Shown: piece after piece, positions 45,346 to 53,327 of the stretch | Layout of the letters: each line of letters opens with the position of its first letter | Numbering within the stretch: the first letter of the stretch is position 1 | Assembly: GCF_000526515.1 (NCBI RefSeq) | Contig: NZ_JAGF01000001.1 | Span: 744,001 to 808,000 of the forward strand | Source: Cellulomonas sp. KRMCY2 | GTDB lineage: Bacteria > Actinomycetota > Actinomycetes > Actinomycetales > Cellulomonadaceae | Length of the DNA: 64,000 bases | Direction of reading: 5' to 3' | Notes under the pieces: generated by a model | What the model was told of the DNA's origin: nothing | The model's input: only the letters and a program-made list of their open reading frames with translations | Databases searched by the model: none | Position numbers and translations under genes: made by a program

Positions 45346-46637
45346 TGCGAGTCCTTTCCGGAGCCGCGGTCGTCGGCGTGACCTTGGTCGTGCTGGCCAC
45401 CGCGGGGTGCACCGACTCCGCTGGTCCAGGTCCCGAGCCTTCTCCGGACGACCGGGCGAACGCGGGCATCACCCGTCTGGACCAGCCGGACGCGGGCCCG
45501 ATCGCCGTGTCCTGGGCGGACGGGACGCCGGTCGACCCGACCGCCGTTGACGTCGCCGCCGCGCGTTCTGCTGTGGAGGGGGTCGACTACGACCCGGTGC
45601 TGCAGACGCCCGCTGGGCTGAACATGTTCACGTTGGCATTGACCCCCGGCGGTGACCTGGTCAGCGTGATGATCCCCGAAGGCCAGTACGACGGCGGGGA
45701 TGTCATTCTGAAGTCCTCGCAGCTCGGAACCTACGACGGCGAGTTCGTTCGGTGGCCCAGCACCGCGGACCTGATTCCTGACGACAACCCACGCCAGATC
45801 TTCGCCGCAACCGAAGACGAGGGGACCGTCACCTGGGCTGAGACCGCCAGCATCGCACTGGACTCCTCGAACTGGCGGATCTTCGCCCGCGAGGACGGCG
45901 GCGAGCCCGTGCTGGTCGCCGCATCGGAGGAGGTGTACCCCGGGCGGATGCCGATCCTCACCGGGGACGTGGCACCGCTGGTTCACGACGGACGGGTCTA
46001 TTGGGCAACGCCTGCACCGAGCGCAGCAGATGGCGCCTCGTTCCACATGCAGGTCATGTCCCGGCCCGCTGACGGTTCTGGCTCGCTGACCGTCGAGGCC
46101 CAAGGGGTGGCTCAGCCGGCAGTCAACGACCATGGCCTGTATGTCGCCCGGACGTTGCGGGACGACCCGACATTGGCGGGCGGGACGGCGACGGTCGAGA
46201 TCGTCGATGGGGCCGGCGGCAGCTTGCCGGTCCTGGTCGTCGCCGGTGACCAGGGTGTGACGATCGTGTCCCTGGTGGCCGATCGGGAGCGCATCGCGTT
46301 CGTTGCCATCGGCCCCGGCGTGACCGGGGGCACGGTGTACGTCGTGGACCCCGTGGCCGGGGCGGTCACCGCTGTCGCGACGCCCGACTCGGCCTTCCTG
46401 CCGGCGCTGGCGTTGTGTGGGGACCGCCTGGTGATGACCTCCGCGGACGGCTCGGGCGCCGGGGACGAACCTGTGTACGTCCTGGACGTACCCAGCAGCG
46501 ACCTCGCCCGCGTCGATGTGCCGCTGAACTACTCCGAGGTCAAGTGCGCCGGAGACATGATCGCTTGGCGGACACTGCCCGACCTCCAGGGCACCGCGCT
46601 GACCACCGTGGTCAGTTGGAACGCCGAGAGCCCGTGA
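45345..46637 (+). CDS. beta-propeller-like lipoprotein
   Basis: A 430-residue lipoprotein. The signal peptide VVGVTLVVLATAGCTDS has the lipobox Cys at residue 21. The rest is strand-rich with repeated blade-like units (DGRVYWATPAPSA, GLYVARTLRDD, GTVYVVDPVAGAVTAVATPD, EPVYVLDVPSSDLARV), like TolB or PQQ propellers, with a Cys pair near the C-terminus (LALCGDRL, VKCAGDM). It should sit on the outer face of the membrane. It is the leftmost intact gene of the island; the other propeller gene lies beyond the IS30 copy. Confidence 0.75.
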   Translation: MRVLSGAAVVGVTLVVLATAGCTDSAGPGPEPSPDDRANAGITRLDQPDAGPIAVSWADGTPVDPTAVDVAAARSAVEGVDYDPVLQTPAGLNMFTLALTPGGDLVSVMIPEGQYDGGDVILKSSQLGTYDGEFVRWPSTADLIPDDNPRQIFAATEDEGTVTWAETASIALDSSNWRIFAREDGGEPVLVAASEEVYPGRMPILTGDVAPLVHDGRVYWATPAPSAADGASFHMQVMSRPADGSGSLTVEAQGVAQPAVNDHGLYVARTLRDDPTLAGGTATVEIVDGAGGSLPVLVVAGDQGVTIVSLVADRERIAFVAIGPGVTGGTVYVVDPVAGAVTAVATPDSAFLPALALCGDRLVMTSADGSGAGDEPVYVLDVPSSDLARVDVPLNYSEVKCAGDMIAWRTLPDLQGTALTTVVSWNAESP

Positions 46638-46796
46638 GACTCGGGGACCGCGCCTCGCCCCTGCGCGCGGGCACCACACCGGCGGGGTAGCGATCCAGCC
46701 TCCCCGGGGCGTGCCACAGTTACGTCCGGCGAGCCCATCCGATGCAGGGGAGTCCCATGGGAACGGAACCGTCAATCGCGACTGAAGGCATCCGCT

Positions 46797-48091
46797 GGCG
46801 GATTCCAGCGAACGACGCAACACCTTGAGGTGATTGAGGTGTCGAAGTGGCTGGTCGAGGCAAGCCTGGTCGGGAGCCGGACGGGGCGAAGCGGGAGATG
46901 TTCGCGGCGCTGATTGCCAGGGGTGAGTCCTCGGCGCAGGCGTCGAGGATCGTGGGGATCAACCCGCGCACGGGCAAGCGGTGGCGCAACGGACGCAAGG
47001 TCGTCTCTTCCAGCGGGCGGGTGCTGGAGTATGCGCCGGTGATCGCAACACGCTCCCGGCCTGAGCCCTCGGTCCGCTGCTTGTCCCAGGACGAACGGAT
47101 CAGGATCGCCGACCTGCGCCGCGAGGGGCTCTCGGTCCGGCAGGTCGCGGCACGGCTGGGTCGGGCGCCTTCGACGGTCAGCCGCGAGCTGCGCCGCCAC
47201 GCCCGAGAGGACGGGTCCTACCGGCCGTTCGAGGCGCACCGGCAGGCGCTCAAGGCACTGGCTCGCCCGCGCCGCTCGCGTCTGGCCGGCGATGAGCAGC
47301 TGTGCGAGTACGTGACCTGCAAGCTCAAGGCGCACTGGAGCCCGGAGCAGATCGCGCACGAGCTGCGCGTGGTCTTCCCCGACGACCCGTCGCGGTGGGT
47401 GTGCACCGAGACGATCTACCAGGCCGTCTACCGCCCCGACCTCGGCGGCCTGCCGCGTGAGCTGCCCGGGCGGGTGCTGCGCCGCCGACGCCGTCAGCGT
47501 GTCGCACGCCGCCATGCTCAGGCCCGCCGACCGCGGTCGATGGGGCAGATGGTCTCGATCAGTCATCGGCCCGCGACGGTGCTCGAGCGGGTCGAGCCCG
47601 GCCATTGGGAAGGTGACCTGATCGTCGGGTCCGCCAACAAGTCAGCGATCGTCACGCTCGTCGAGCGCACCACCCGGTTCACGCTCCTGGGTCACCTGCC
47701 GGGCCGGTTCCACGGCGCCGAACCGGTGCGTGAGGCCGTCGTCGCGGCACTCGCCCAGCTGCCGGCGCACCTGCGCCGGACCCTGACGTGGGACCAGGGC
47801 AGCGAGATGGCGTTGCACGAGAAGATCACCACGGTCCTGGACCTGCCGGTCTACTTCGCTGACCCGCACTCCCCGTGGCAGAGACCAACGAACGAGAACA
47901 CCAACGGGCTGCTGCGCGACTGGTTCCCCAAGGGCTCCGACCTGTCCGTGCACCCCGCCTCGCATCTGGAACTCGTGGCCGCCGAGCTCAACACCCGACC
48001 ACGCAAGACACTCGGCTGGGACACCCCCACCGCCCGCCTCGCTACGCTCATCTCGACATAGGCCGTGTTGCGTCGACCGCTGGAATCCGCC
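46797..48091 (+). mobile_element. IS30-family insertion sequence
   Basis: A 1,295-bp element with 27-bp terminal inverted repeats at 46797-46823 and 48065-48091 (two mismatches) and a 3-bp GCT target duplication at 46794-46796 and 48092-48094. It has one transposase gene that appears intact. Intact ends and frame suggest recent insertion. Confidence 0.92.
46847..48061 (+). CDS. IS30-family transposase
   Basis: A 404-residue DDE transposase. The N-terminus has HTH regions (LSQDERIRIADLRREGLSVRQVAARLGRAPSTVSREL). The catalytic residues are in GHWEGDLIVGS (Asp), LTWDQGSEMA (Asp) and NENTNGLLRDWFPKG (Glu), the IS30 arrangement. The GTG at 46847 is used; there is no frameshift. Confidence 0.95.
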   Translation: MAGRGKPGREPDGAKREMFAALIARGESSAQASRIVGINPRTGKRWRNGRKVVSSSGRVLEYAPVIATRSRPEPSVRCLSQDERIRIADLRREGLSVRQVAARLGRAPSTVSRELRRHAREDGSYRPFEAHRQALKALARPRRSRLAGDEQLCEYVTCKLKAHWSPEQIAHELRVVFPDDPSRWVCTETIYQAVYRPDLGGLPRELPGRVLRRRRRQRVARRHAQARRPRSMGQMVSISHRPATVLERVEPGHWEGDLIVGSANKSAIVTLVERTTRFTLLGHLPGRFHGAEPVREAVVAALAQLPAHLRRTLTWDQGSEMALHEKITTVLDLPVYFADPHSPWQRPTNENTNGLLRDWFPKGSDLSVHPASHLELVAAELNTRPRKTLGWDTPTARLATLIST

Positions 48092-48205
48092 GCTTCGCTT
48101 TTGGCCCCTGCGGCAATACCCGCCAGGAGTGCCGCCGATGCGAAGGTTCCGGGGTCTGCGCGGACCCGACACGGACCCGGCTTGCCGCTCTGAGTGGAGC
48201 CAGGT

Positions 48206-49648
48206 CTACGGTGCTAGCCCCGTGAGGCGACTCGACCCGACCGCGAGCGCGGTCCCGGTCGGCAACGCGTACTGGCTGGTCCCGTCGGCGGGGTCCCAGG
48301 GTTCGGCCCAGGAAAGCGCCCCGGTCGTGAGGGTGCGCGCGACCAGGTTCGTCTGTCCGGAGTTGCTCTCGATGGTGATGATGTTCTCGCCGTCGGTGAG
48401 GGGTGTCACCGCCCCGCCGTCCGGCACGTGAACCTGCTGGCGCCAGATGACGTCGCCGGTACGCGCGTCGAGGACGTTGAGGTCGCCGCTGTTGTTCCAT
48501 GTGACCAGCCGTCCATCGATGATCGCGACGGGAGTTCCGGTCCGGGACCATAGTTCGTTCCCGGTCTGGACGTCGATGGCCCGCACGGTGCTGTCTTGCG
48601 GGGCGTTCTCCACCAGGAGCAGGCCCGGCACGCTCCCGTCGTCGACCTGGGGCGTGCGGAGGATCCCCGGGGTCGTCAGCAACGCTGTGCCGTCAGCTGC
48701 CACGACTCGCACGACGTAGGTGCCGGGCGGTTCGGAGCCCTCCTGGATGACGGTCACCCCGCCGGCGAGCGCGGCCGACCAGAGGTCCATCGAGGTGCCC
48801 GGCGAGACCTCGGCACCGCTGGCGATGTCCAGGCGTACCGAGGCGGAGTCCGAGACGAGCTGCACTGCCGCGAGCTGGACCACCATCCCGACGCCCTGGT
48901 CGGCGCCGGGCATCGGCACGTGACCGCGGTAGCTCCAGACCACGGCACCCGTCTCGGCGTCCCACCGGCGCGCGACGACACGGCCCTGGTCGTCGACCCC
49001 GCCCGCGATGACGTCCGCGTCGATCATGTGAGCCTGCCATTGTGGCCAGTCCACGGTGACGGTTGTCAGCACGTCGCCGGAGGCGATATCGCGCACCTGC
49101 AGCGTACCCGCCGCCGTGTCAGCGCACAGGGCCCGTTCCGGCCCGTCGCCGCTGGCGGCGCCGGGCATGACCCGCGAGGCGCCGAGCATGACCCGCGAAT
49201 CGGGAGCCGACAGCCTGCACCACCAACGAGCGGTATCGACACTGACCGTCCAACGCGCATCGCCGGTCTTCGGATCCAGGGCTGTGTACCCGTCAGCGCC
49301 CTCGAGCAGGATCGTCCCGCTCGGCGTGGACACACCCGCGAGTTGCCCGTCAGCCTGCCAGGCCACGTGCAACGGCGCTCCGAGGTCGTGGACGACCCCG
49401 TCGACCTGCGCCATGCGGGCCTCACGCGCGGCCGCGGCCATCCGGTGCCCCAGGTCCAGCAGGGGCGGACCCGCGAGCACCACTGCCGCGAGAGACGCCG
49501 CAGCCACGAGCGAGGAGACGGTCGTACGACGGCGCCGTGCGCGCCGGCTGCCGGTCAGCACGACCTCCGGGTTCAGACCGGAGTGCAGGTCGTCAAGGCT
49601 CAGGCGCTGCCGGAGTTCTCCGACGAACCGATCGGTGTCAGTACTCAC
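48206..49648 (-). CDS. membrane-anchored PQQ-like beta-propeller protein, sigma partner
   Basis: A 480-residue protein: about 40 basic cytosolic residues (LTGSRRARRRRTTV), one transmembrane helix (VSSLVAAASLAAVVLAGPPLL, about 44-64), then PQQ-type propeller blades with the ALDPKTGDARW, RRWDAETGAVVWSY, IDVQTGNELWSRTG and LDARTGDVIWRQQ motifs. Its GTG overlaps the TGA of the sigma gene, so it is co-translated with it and may act as its membrane anti-sigma factor or sensor; the cytosolic part has no known anti-sigma signature. The N-terminal RFVGELRQRLSLDDLHSG is typical of sigma-linked proteins. Confidence 0.78.
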   Translation of the reverse strand: MSTDTDRFVGELRQRLSLDDLHSGLNPEVVLTGSRRARRRRTTVSSLVAAASLAAVVLAGPPLLDLGHRMAAAAREARMAQVDGVVHDLGAPLHVAWQADGQLAGVSTPSGTILLEGADGYTALDPKTGDARWTVSVDTARWWCRLSAPDSRVMLGASRVMPGAASGDGPERALCADTAAGTLQVRDIASGDVLTTVTVDWPQWQAHMIDADVIAGGVDDQGRVVARRWDAETGAVVWSYRGHVPMPGADQGVGMVVQLAAVQLVSDSASVRLDIASGAEVSPGTSMDLWSAALAGGVTVIQEGSEPPGTYVVRVVAADGTALLTTPGILRTPQVDDGSVPGLLLVENAPQDSTVRAIDVQTGNELWSRTGTPVAIIDGRLVTWNNSGDLNVLDARTGDVIWRQQVHVPDGGAVTPLTDGENIITIESNSGQTNLVARTLTTGALSWAEPWDPADGTSQYALPTGTALAVGSSRLTGLAP

Positions 49649-50220
49649 CGTGTCTCCCCTCCCGCCGTGTCCATGGTTTCTCTCAGCCGAGCCAGTGCCC
49701 GCGAGGCGGTCGACTTCACGGTGCCGACCGGCAGGCCCAGCTCGGCCGCAACGTCTGCTTCGCTCAGGTCGAGCAGGTGACGTAGCACCACCACCCGGCG
49801 CTGCTTGATCGGCAGCGTCAGCAGGGCCCGCACCACCAGGTCGCGCCCATCGACGGCGCGCTCACCGCTGTTGGCGGCGTGAACCTGCGGGTCCGTGCCG
49901 GTCAGCACTTCCCGCCTGGTGCGCCGCCAGTTGTCGATCCGCAGGTTCGCCAGGATCCGCCGCGACCACGCCAGTGGGTCACCGCGTCGCGCCGAGCGCC
50001 AAGAGCGCCAGGTCCGTTCGAAGGTCTGCTGTACGAGGTCTTCTGCGCGATGCGGATCGCCACTGAGCAGGTAGGCCATGCGGTACAGCGGATCCTTCGC
50101 CGACCGGACGAAGTCCACGAACTCCCGCTCGAAGCTCTCGCCATCCGCCAGGACGATCTCGACGTCGTCGCCGACCACGGGCGTCCCCTGCTCGCTCGTC
50201 GACAGCTCCGACCTGAACAC
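49645..50220 (-). CDS. ECF (SigE-like) RNA polymerase sigma factor
   Basis: A 191-residue sigma factor. Region 2: YRMAYLLSGDPHRAEDLVQQTFERTWRSW; region 4: LTLPIKQRRVVVLRHLLDLSEADVAAELGLPVGTVKSTASRALARLR. GTG 50220 is preferred over GTG 50226 because AGGAG is seven bases upstream of the former and one from the latter. Its own promoter has an ECF-type GGAAC/CGT pair, indicating autoregulation. The downstream gene overlaps by four bases. Confidence 0.9.
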   Translation of the reverse strand: MFRSELSTSEQGTPVVGDDVEIVLADGESFEREFVDFVRSAKDPLYRMAYLLSGDPHRAEDLVQQTFERTWRSWRSARRGDPLAWSRRILANLRIDNWRRTRREVLTGTDPQVHAANSGERAVDGRDLVVRALLTLPIKQRRVVVLRHLLDLSEADVAAELGLPVGTVKSTASRALARLRETMDTAGGETR

Positions 50221-50235
50221 ATTCACGCTCCTAAC

Positions 50236-50260
50236 ACGCACCACCCCACCACGACGTTCC
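50236..50260 (-). promoter_or_regulatory. ECF-type (GGAAC/CGT) promoter
   Basis: On the minus strand GGAAC (50256-50260) and CGT (50236-50238) are separated by 17 bp, matching the consensus of SigE-type ECF sigma factors. It lies 10-40 bases before the sigma-gene start, so the mRNA leader is very short. Confidence 0.6.
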
Positions 50261-50373
50261 ATCGTGAACGGACCACTTTCGGAGCAGTCTTCCGGGATTC
50301 GGTACGAACCGGCTGAGTCGATGGTGGCGTTCGGGCTCGGGTCGGTGGCCACGAAGGCACGTCGGGGCGGGGG

Positions 50374-50405
50374 TTGACCGCGATGGCCGGGAGAGTACAT
50401 TGTAC
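50374..50405 (+). promoter_or_regulatory. promoter with GntR-type operator
   Basis: TTGACC (50374-50379) and TACATT (50396-50401) are 16 bp apart. The palindrome GTACATTGTAC (50395-50405) covers the -10, where binding would block polymerase. The downstream operon encodes a YtrA-type GntR protein, the likely ligand. Confidence 0.6.
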
Positions 50406-50440
50406 ATAGAACATGCTCAATGCTCTCCGAGAGGCTCGCA

Positions 50441-51340
50441 ATGGTTCTGCCGACTGTGATCGCGCTTGTCGTCGTGGCGCTGCTCGGCGTGGCGGTGCTG
50501 GTCTGGGACCGACGACGCACGCCCTTGCCGGCCGCCTCCGCGGGTGCCGCGAACCGGCATGCGGCACTCACCGCAGCAGTCGGGTGGGCGAGCCTGATCG
50601 GGGGCCTCGTGGTGGGTGCGATCGGGGTGATGATGGGCAATCTCAACCTGGGAGGTCGGACGATAGCGCTCATCCCCTGCGCCGCAGGCATCGTCTTCCT
50701 CGCGGTGCACACCGCCGGGGAGCTCACCTGGCCGCGCCCACGCGGTGAGGTTCGCGTGGCTCGACTCGCCGTGCGAGACACCGGCGACGTCGCACCCAGC
50801 TGGCTGCGCGCGGCGCCCTGGGCGTGGGCCAGCCTGCTGACGGTCGCGCTGGTCGCGTTCGGCGCCATGGCCTACGGCCCGCGAACCATCGCCGCGACGG
50901 TGCCTGCGGGCGCCCTCGTCGGAGCCGGGCGGGCCTATGAGGTCGGGCCGTTCCCAGGGTGGTGGTACGGCGTGCCGCTGCTCATCGGGACCGCCGCGAT
51001 GCTGCTTTCCACGGAGTTGGTGCTTCGGCTGATCACGTTGCGACCCGCCCTGACCGACATCCCCGCCGACTGGGACATGGCCCTGCGCCGCCGATCCGCC
51101 CGCCGCGTCCTGCGCGGCGGGCAAGCCCCGCTGGCAATGACCACGTCCGGAGTGCTCTGGGTCGCCCACCAAGCCATCGCCAGAGGCACGTCGCCCTCGG
51201 ACCTGCTCGCGGGCACCTGCCTGGTGCTCGCCTGGATGGCCGCCGTCGGCGGCATCGTCGTCATGGCACTCCCCGGCCGCGACTTCCGCGCCCACCGGGC
51301 GCCGGGCCTCGCGCGCGCGCACACGGAAATGGCCGCGTGA
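50441..51340 (+). CDS. polytopic membrane protein of island GntR operon
   Basis: A 299-residue membrane protein with about seven hydrophobic segments (LPTVIALVVVALLGVAVLVW; ALTAAVGWASLIGGLVVGAIGVM; AWASLLTVALVAFGAM; and a C-terminal one ending IVVMALPGRDFRAHRAPG). The long extracytoplasmic or cytosolic loops have no recognised domain. GAGAGG lies six bases before the ATG at 50441; the in-frame ATG 50420 is an alternative. The stop overlaps the GntR start (GTGA). Confidence 0.65.
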   Translation: MVLPTVIALVVVALLGVAVLVWDRRRTPLPAASAGAANRHAALTAAVGWASLIGGLVVGAIGVMMGNLNLGGRTIALIPCAAGIVFLAVHTAGELTWPRPRGEVRVARLAVRDTGDVAPSWLRAAPWAWASLLTVALVAFGAMAYGPRTIAATVPAGALVGAGRAYEVGPFPGWWYGVPLLIGTAAMLLSTELVLRLITLRPALTDIPADWDMALRRRSARRVLRGGQAPLAMTTSGVLWVAHQAIARGTSPSDLLAGTCLVLAWMAAVGGIVVMALPGRDFRAHRAPGLARAHTEMAA

Positions 51341-51747
51341 GCCACACGCTGCGGATCGACCTGAGCAGTCCGATCCCGCACTACGAGCAGATCAGGGCGC
51401 AGATCACGGCCGGCCTCGCCGCCGGGGCTCTGCGCCCCGGCGACCGGCTGCCCACCGTCAGAGTCCTGGCCGCCGACCTCGGCATCGCGGCCGGCACCAT
51501 CGCCCGGGCCTACCGCGAGCTGGAAGTCGCCGGCCTGCTCACCACCCGTCGACGCCATGGGACGGTGATCGCCCAACGCGGACCGGCACACCACCCCGAC
51601 GTCGGCACCGCGACGCTGCACCTCGTCGCGGCAGCCAGAGCAGACAACATGACCGACCAAGAAGTCCTCGACCTCGTCACCGGCGCACTGCTGACTCACC
51701 CCCGACCAGGACATACCAACCACGTGTCCAGAACGAGCCCGACGTGA
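51337..51747 (+). CDS. GntR-family regulator, YtrA type
   Basis: A 136-residue protein with winged-helix PIPHYEQIRAQITAGLAAGALRPGDRLPTVRVLAADLGIAAGTIARAYRELE, then a short tail, so YtrA-like. It is similar in the DNA-binding half to the 118-residue regulator at 16523-16879. It is coupled to the membrane-protein gene and likely binds the palindrome at 50395-50405. Confidence 0.9.
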   Translation: MSHTLRIDLSSPIPHYEQIRAQITAGLAAGALRPGDRLPTVRVLAADLGIAAGTIARAYRELEVAGLLTTRRRHGTVIAQRGPAHHPDVGTATLHLVAAARADNMTDQEVLDLVTGALLTHPRPGHTNHVSRTSPT

Positions 51748-51856
51748 CACCACCGAGCACTGGGGTGCGCCGGCCGAGAGCCGTTGTCAAGGGCCATTGA
51801 GTTCTGCCCAGTGCTGACCATCACAGCCGGGGTGCTCAGCTCAAGGGGCTCACCCC

Positions 51857-52066
51857 TTGGCCCGCGAGGGCTTGGGCCCGGCTCACGCTCTCGCCGCTGG
51901 GGCGACCGGCGAGCTCCTCGCAATGGAGAACATCCTCCACGGACCGTGGATCCTCGGCTCCACGAGCACCGTCGTCGACTACGTCACCTACCTCGCGAAC
52001 ACACGAACGTCGGCGCTCCCCGAGTGTGGCGACATCGGATGCGCGACGATTCCGCCACCTGGCTGA
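51857..52066 (+). pseudogene. possible gene remnant
   Basis: A 69-codon frame with strong G/C third positions in its middle (MENILHGPWILGSTSTVVDY, followed by VTYLANTRTS). It begins at TTG without a ribosome-binding site, so it is probably the 3' part of a lost gene. No family is recognised. Confidence 0.3.
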
Positions 52067-52138
52067 CTCCAAGCGCCAGGCACTGGCCTCCGTGCTGCCC
52101 ACATGCATGCCACGGACCGTGCCCGGCCAGCGAACGAG

Positions 52139-52178
52139 AAGGGCCCCTGACCCGCGTTTATGCAGGTCAAGGGCCTTT
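52139..52178. terminator. terminator next to tRNA-Thr
   Basis: AAGGGCCCCTGACC (52139-52152) pairs with GGTCAAGGGCCTT (52165-52177) with one mismatch and a 12-base loop; on the plus strand it is followed by TTTTC. On the minus strand it lies just after the tRNA 3' end and probably ends its transcript. Confidence 0.7.
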
Positions 52179-52184
52179 TCCTAC

Positions 52185-52260
52185 TGGAGCCGCCTATCAG
52201 AATCGAACTGATGACCTTCTCATTACGAGTGAGACGCTCTACCGACTGAGCTAAGGCGGC
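52185..52260 (-). tRNA. tRNA-Thr (anticodon CGT)
   Basis: Folds as a complete cloverleaf on the minus strand: acceptor GCCGCCT/AGGCGGC, D arm GCTC/GAGC, anticodon arm TCTCA-CTCGTAA-TGAGA with CGT, T arm ATCAG-TTCGATT-CTGAT, encoded CCA at 52185-52187. It reads ACG codons. Its 3' half is duplicated at 44984-45032, marking it as an integration site. Confidence 0.96.
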
Positions 52261-52418
52261 GGTGCCGGCCGCGCGCCGGCGGGCGCGTGGCAAGCGGGGC
52301 CCACTGTACCGATTGCCCGGCGTGGCTCCAAAGCGACGACATCTTGCGGCTCCCGACGCGCGCGATGAGACTCGGGCTGACCGCGCGAACCGGCCGCGAA
52401 CCATCCGAGGAGCATGCG

Positions 52419-53270
52419 ATGACTGTGCACACCGGGCCACGCCCCACCGGCACGCCGACCTGGGTCGATCTGATGGTTCCCGACCTCGGGGCAGCCACCA
52501 CCTTCTACGGCGCCGTCCTGGGCTGGGAGTTCCCGCCGGCCGGGGCCCGGGCCCTGCCCGGTGGCCTGACGTATCTGTCGGCGACGCGCGACGGCCACGT
52601 CGTGGCCGGCATCGGCGCCGTCGCTGCCGGTATCGGCGCCGACGACACCCCGCAGGAGGGTCCGGCACCCGCATGGGCCACCTACCTGGCCACCGACGAC
52701 GTCGAGGCCACCACGGCAGCCGCAGTGGCCGCGGGCGCGACGGTCCTCGTGCCGCCGGACTCGGTCGGCTCGACGGGCTCCTTCGCCTGGCTGCTCGACC
52801 CCACCGGCGCCGTCTTCTGCCTGTGGCAGGCCGGCGAGCACACCGGGGCAGGTCTGACCGACGAACCCGGGTCGATGGCCTGGAACGAGCTGCTGACGAA
52901 CGACGTCGAGGCGGCGAAGGGCTTCTACGCGACCGTCTTCGGCTGGACCTACGACGACATCTCCGAGCCGGACTTCTCCTACGCGACCTTCGCGGTCGGT
53001 GGCCAGCTGGCCGGTGGCCTCGGCGCCCTGGACAGCATGCGTGCCGCCGGGGACCAGCCGCGTTGGCTGGTCTACTTCAAGGTGGCTGATGCCGACGACG
53101 CCGCAGCCTCTGCTGCGGCGAACGGCGGCACCGTCGTCGCCGATCCGTGGGACTCGGAGTACGGACGCCTCGCCGTGCTCGGTGGGCCGGCCGGCGAGAC
53201 CTTCGCGATCATCGCCGACGCGGCCCTCGACGACGCGACCCTCGAGGACGGCGTCGTCGGGACGACCTGA
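52419..53270 (+). CDS. two-domain VOC (glyoxalase-like) protein
   Basis: A 283-residue protein with tandem vicinal-oxygen-chelate domains: TPTWVDLMVPDLGAATTFYGAVLGWEF in the first and WNELLTNDVEAAKGFYATVFGWTY in the second. It resembles mycobacterial CFP30B/Rv0577-type proteins (PTWVDL, GSMAWNELL, AWNELLT-like spacing and DPTGAVFCLWQAGEHTGA). The metal and substrate are unclear. GAGGAG lies six bases before the ATG. Confidence 0.9.
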   Translation: MTVHTGPRPTGTPTWVDLMVPDLGAATTFYGAVLGWEFPPAGARALPGGLTYLSATRDGHVVAGIGAVAAGIGADDTPQEGPAPAWATYLATDDVEATTAAAVAAGATVLVPPDSVGSTGSFAWLLDPTGAVFCLWQAGEHTGAGLTDEPGSMAWNELLTNDVEAAKGFYATVFGWTYDDISEPDFSYATFAVGGQLAGGLGALDSMRAAGDQPRWLVYFKVADADDAAASAAANGGTVVADPWDSEYGRLAVLGGPAGETFAIIADAALDDATLEDGVVGTT

Positions 53271-53327
53271 GCCCGAGCCTGAGCGCGGGTCTTGGCCCCG
53301 ACCTGCGTCAGGCTGCCCTGGCCTGCG

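Larger units (their letters stand above)
46757..48225 (+). pseudogene. small cysteine-rich reading frame split by IS30
   Basis: ATG 46757 (GGGGAG four bases upstream) opens a frame interrupted at 46796 by the IS. Removing the IS and one copy of its GCT duplication joins 46757-46796 to 48095-48225 in frame, giving 56 codons ending at TGA 48223-48225. The product would contain FGPCGNTRQECRRCEGSGVC, with a CxxCxGxG motif like DnaJ zinc fingers. Codon bias is weak, so reality as a gene is uncertain. Confidence 0.4.
51748..52184. other. degenerate right end of the island
   Basis: A 437-bp stretch between the GntR gene and the tRNA. It holds a TTG-initiated frame (51857-52066) that could be the tail of a lost gene, and the hairpin at 52139-52178. 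No integrase remnant is recognisable. Confidence 0.5.
44984..52232. mobile_element. 7.2-kb genomic island in tRNA-Thr(CGT)
   Basis: The two copies of the tRNA-Thr 3' end are offset by exactly 7,200 bp, the arrangement left when an integrative element inserts into the 3' end of a tRNA gene and restores it. Inside are two beta-propeller proteins, an ECF sigma factor, a GntR/membrane pair, one IS30 element and decayed frames. No integrase or excisionase is visible, so it is probably an immobile remnant. Third-position G/C bias looks weaker here than outside, by eye. Confidence 0.8.
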
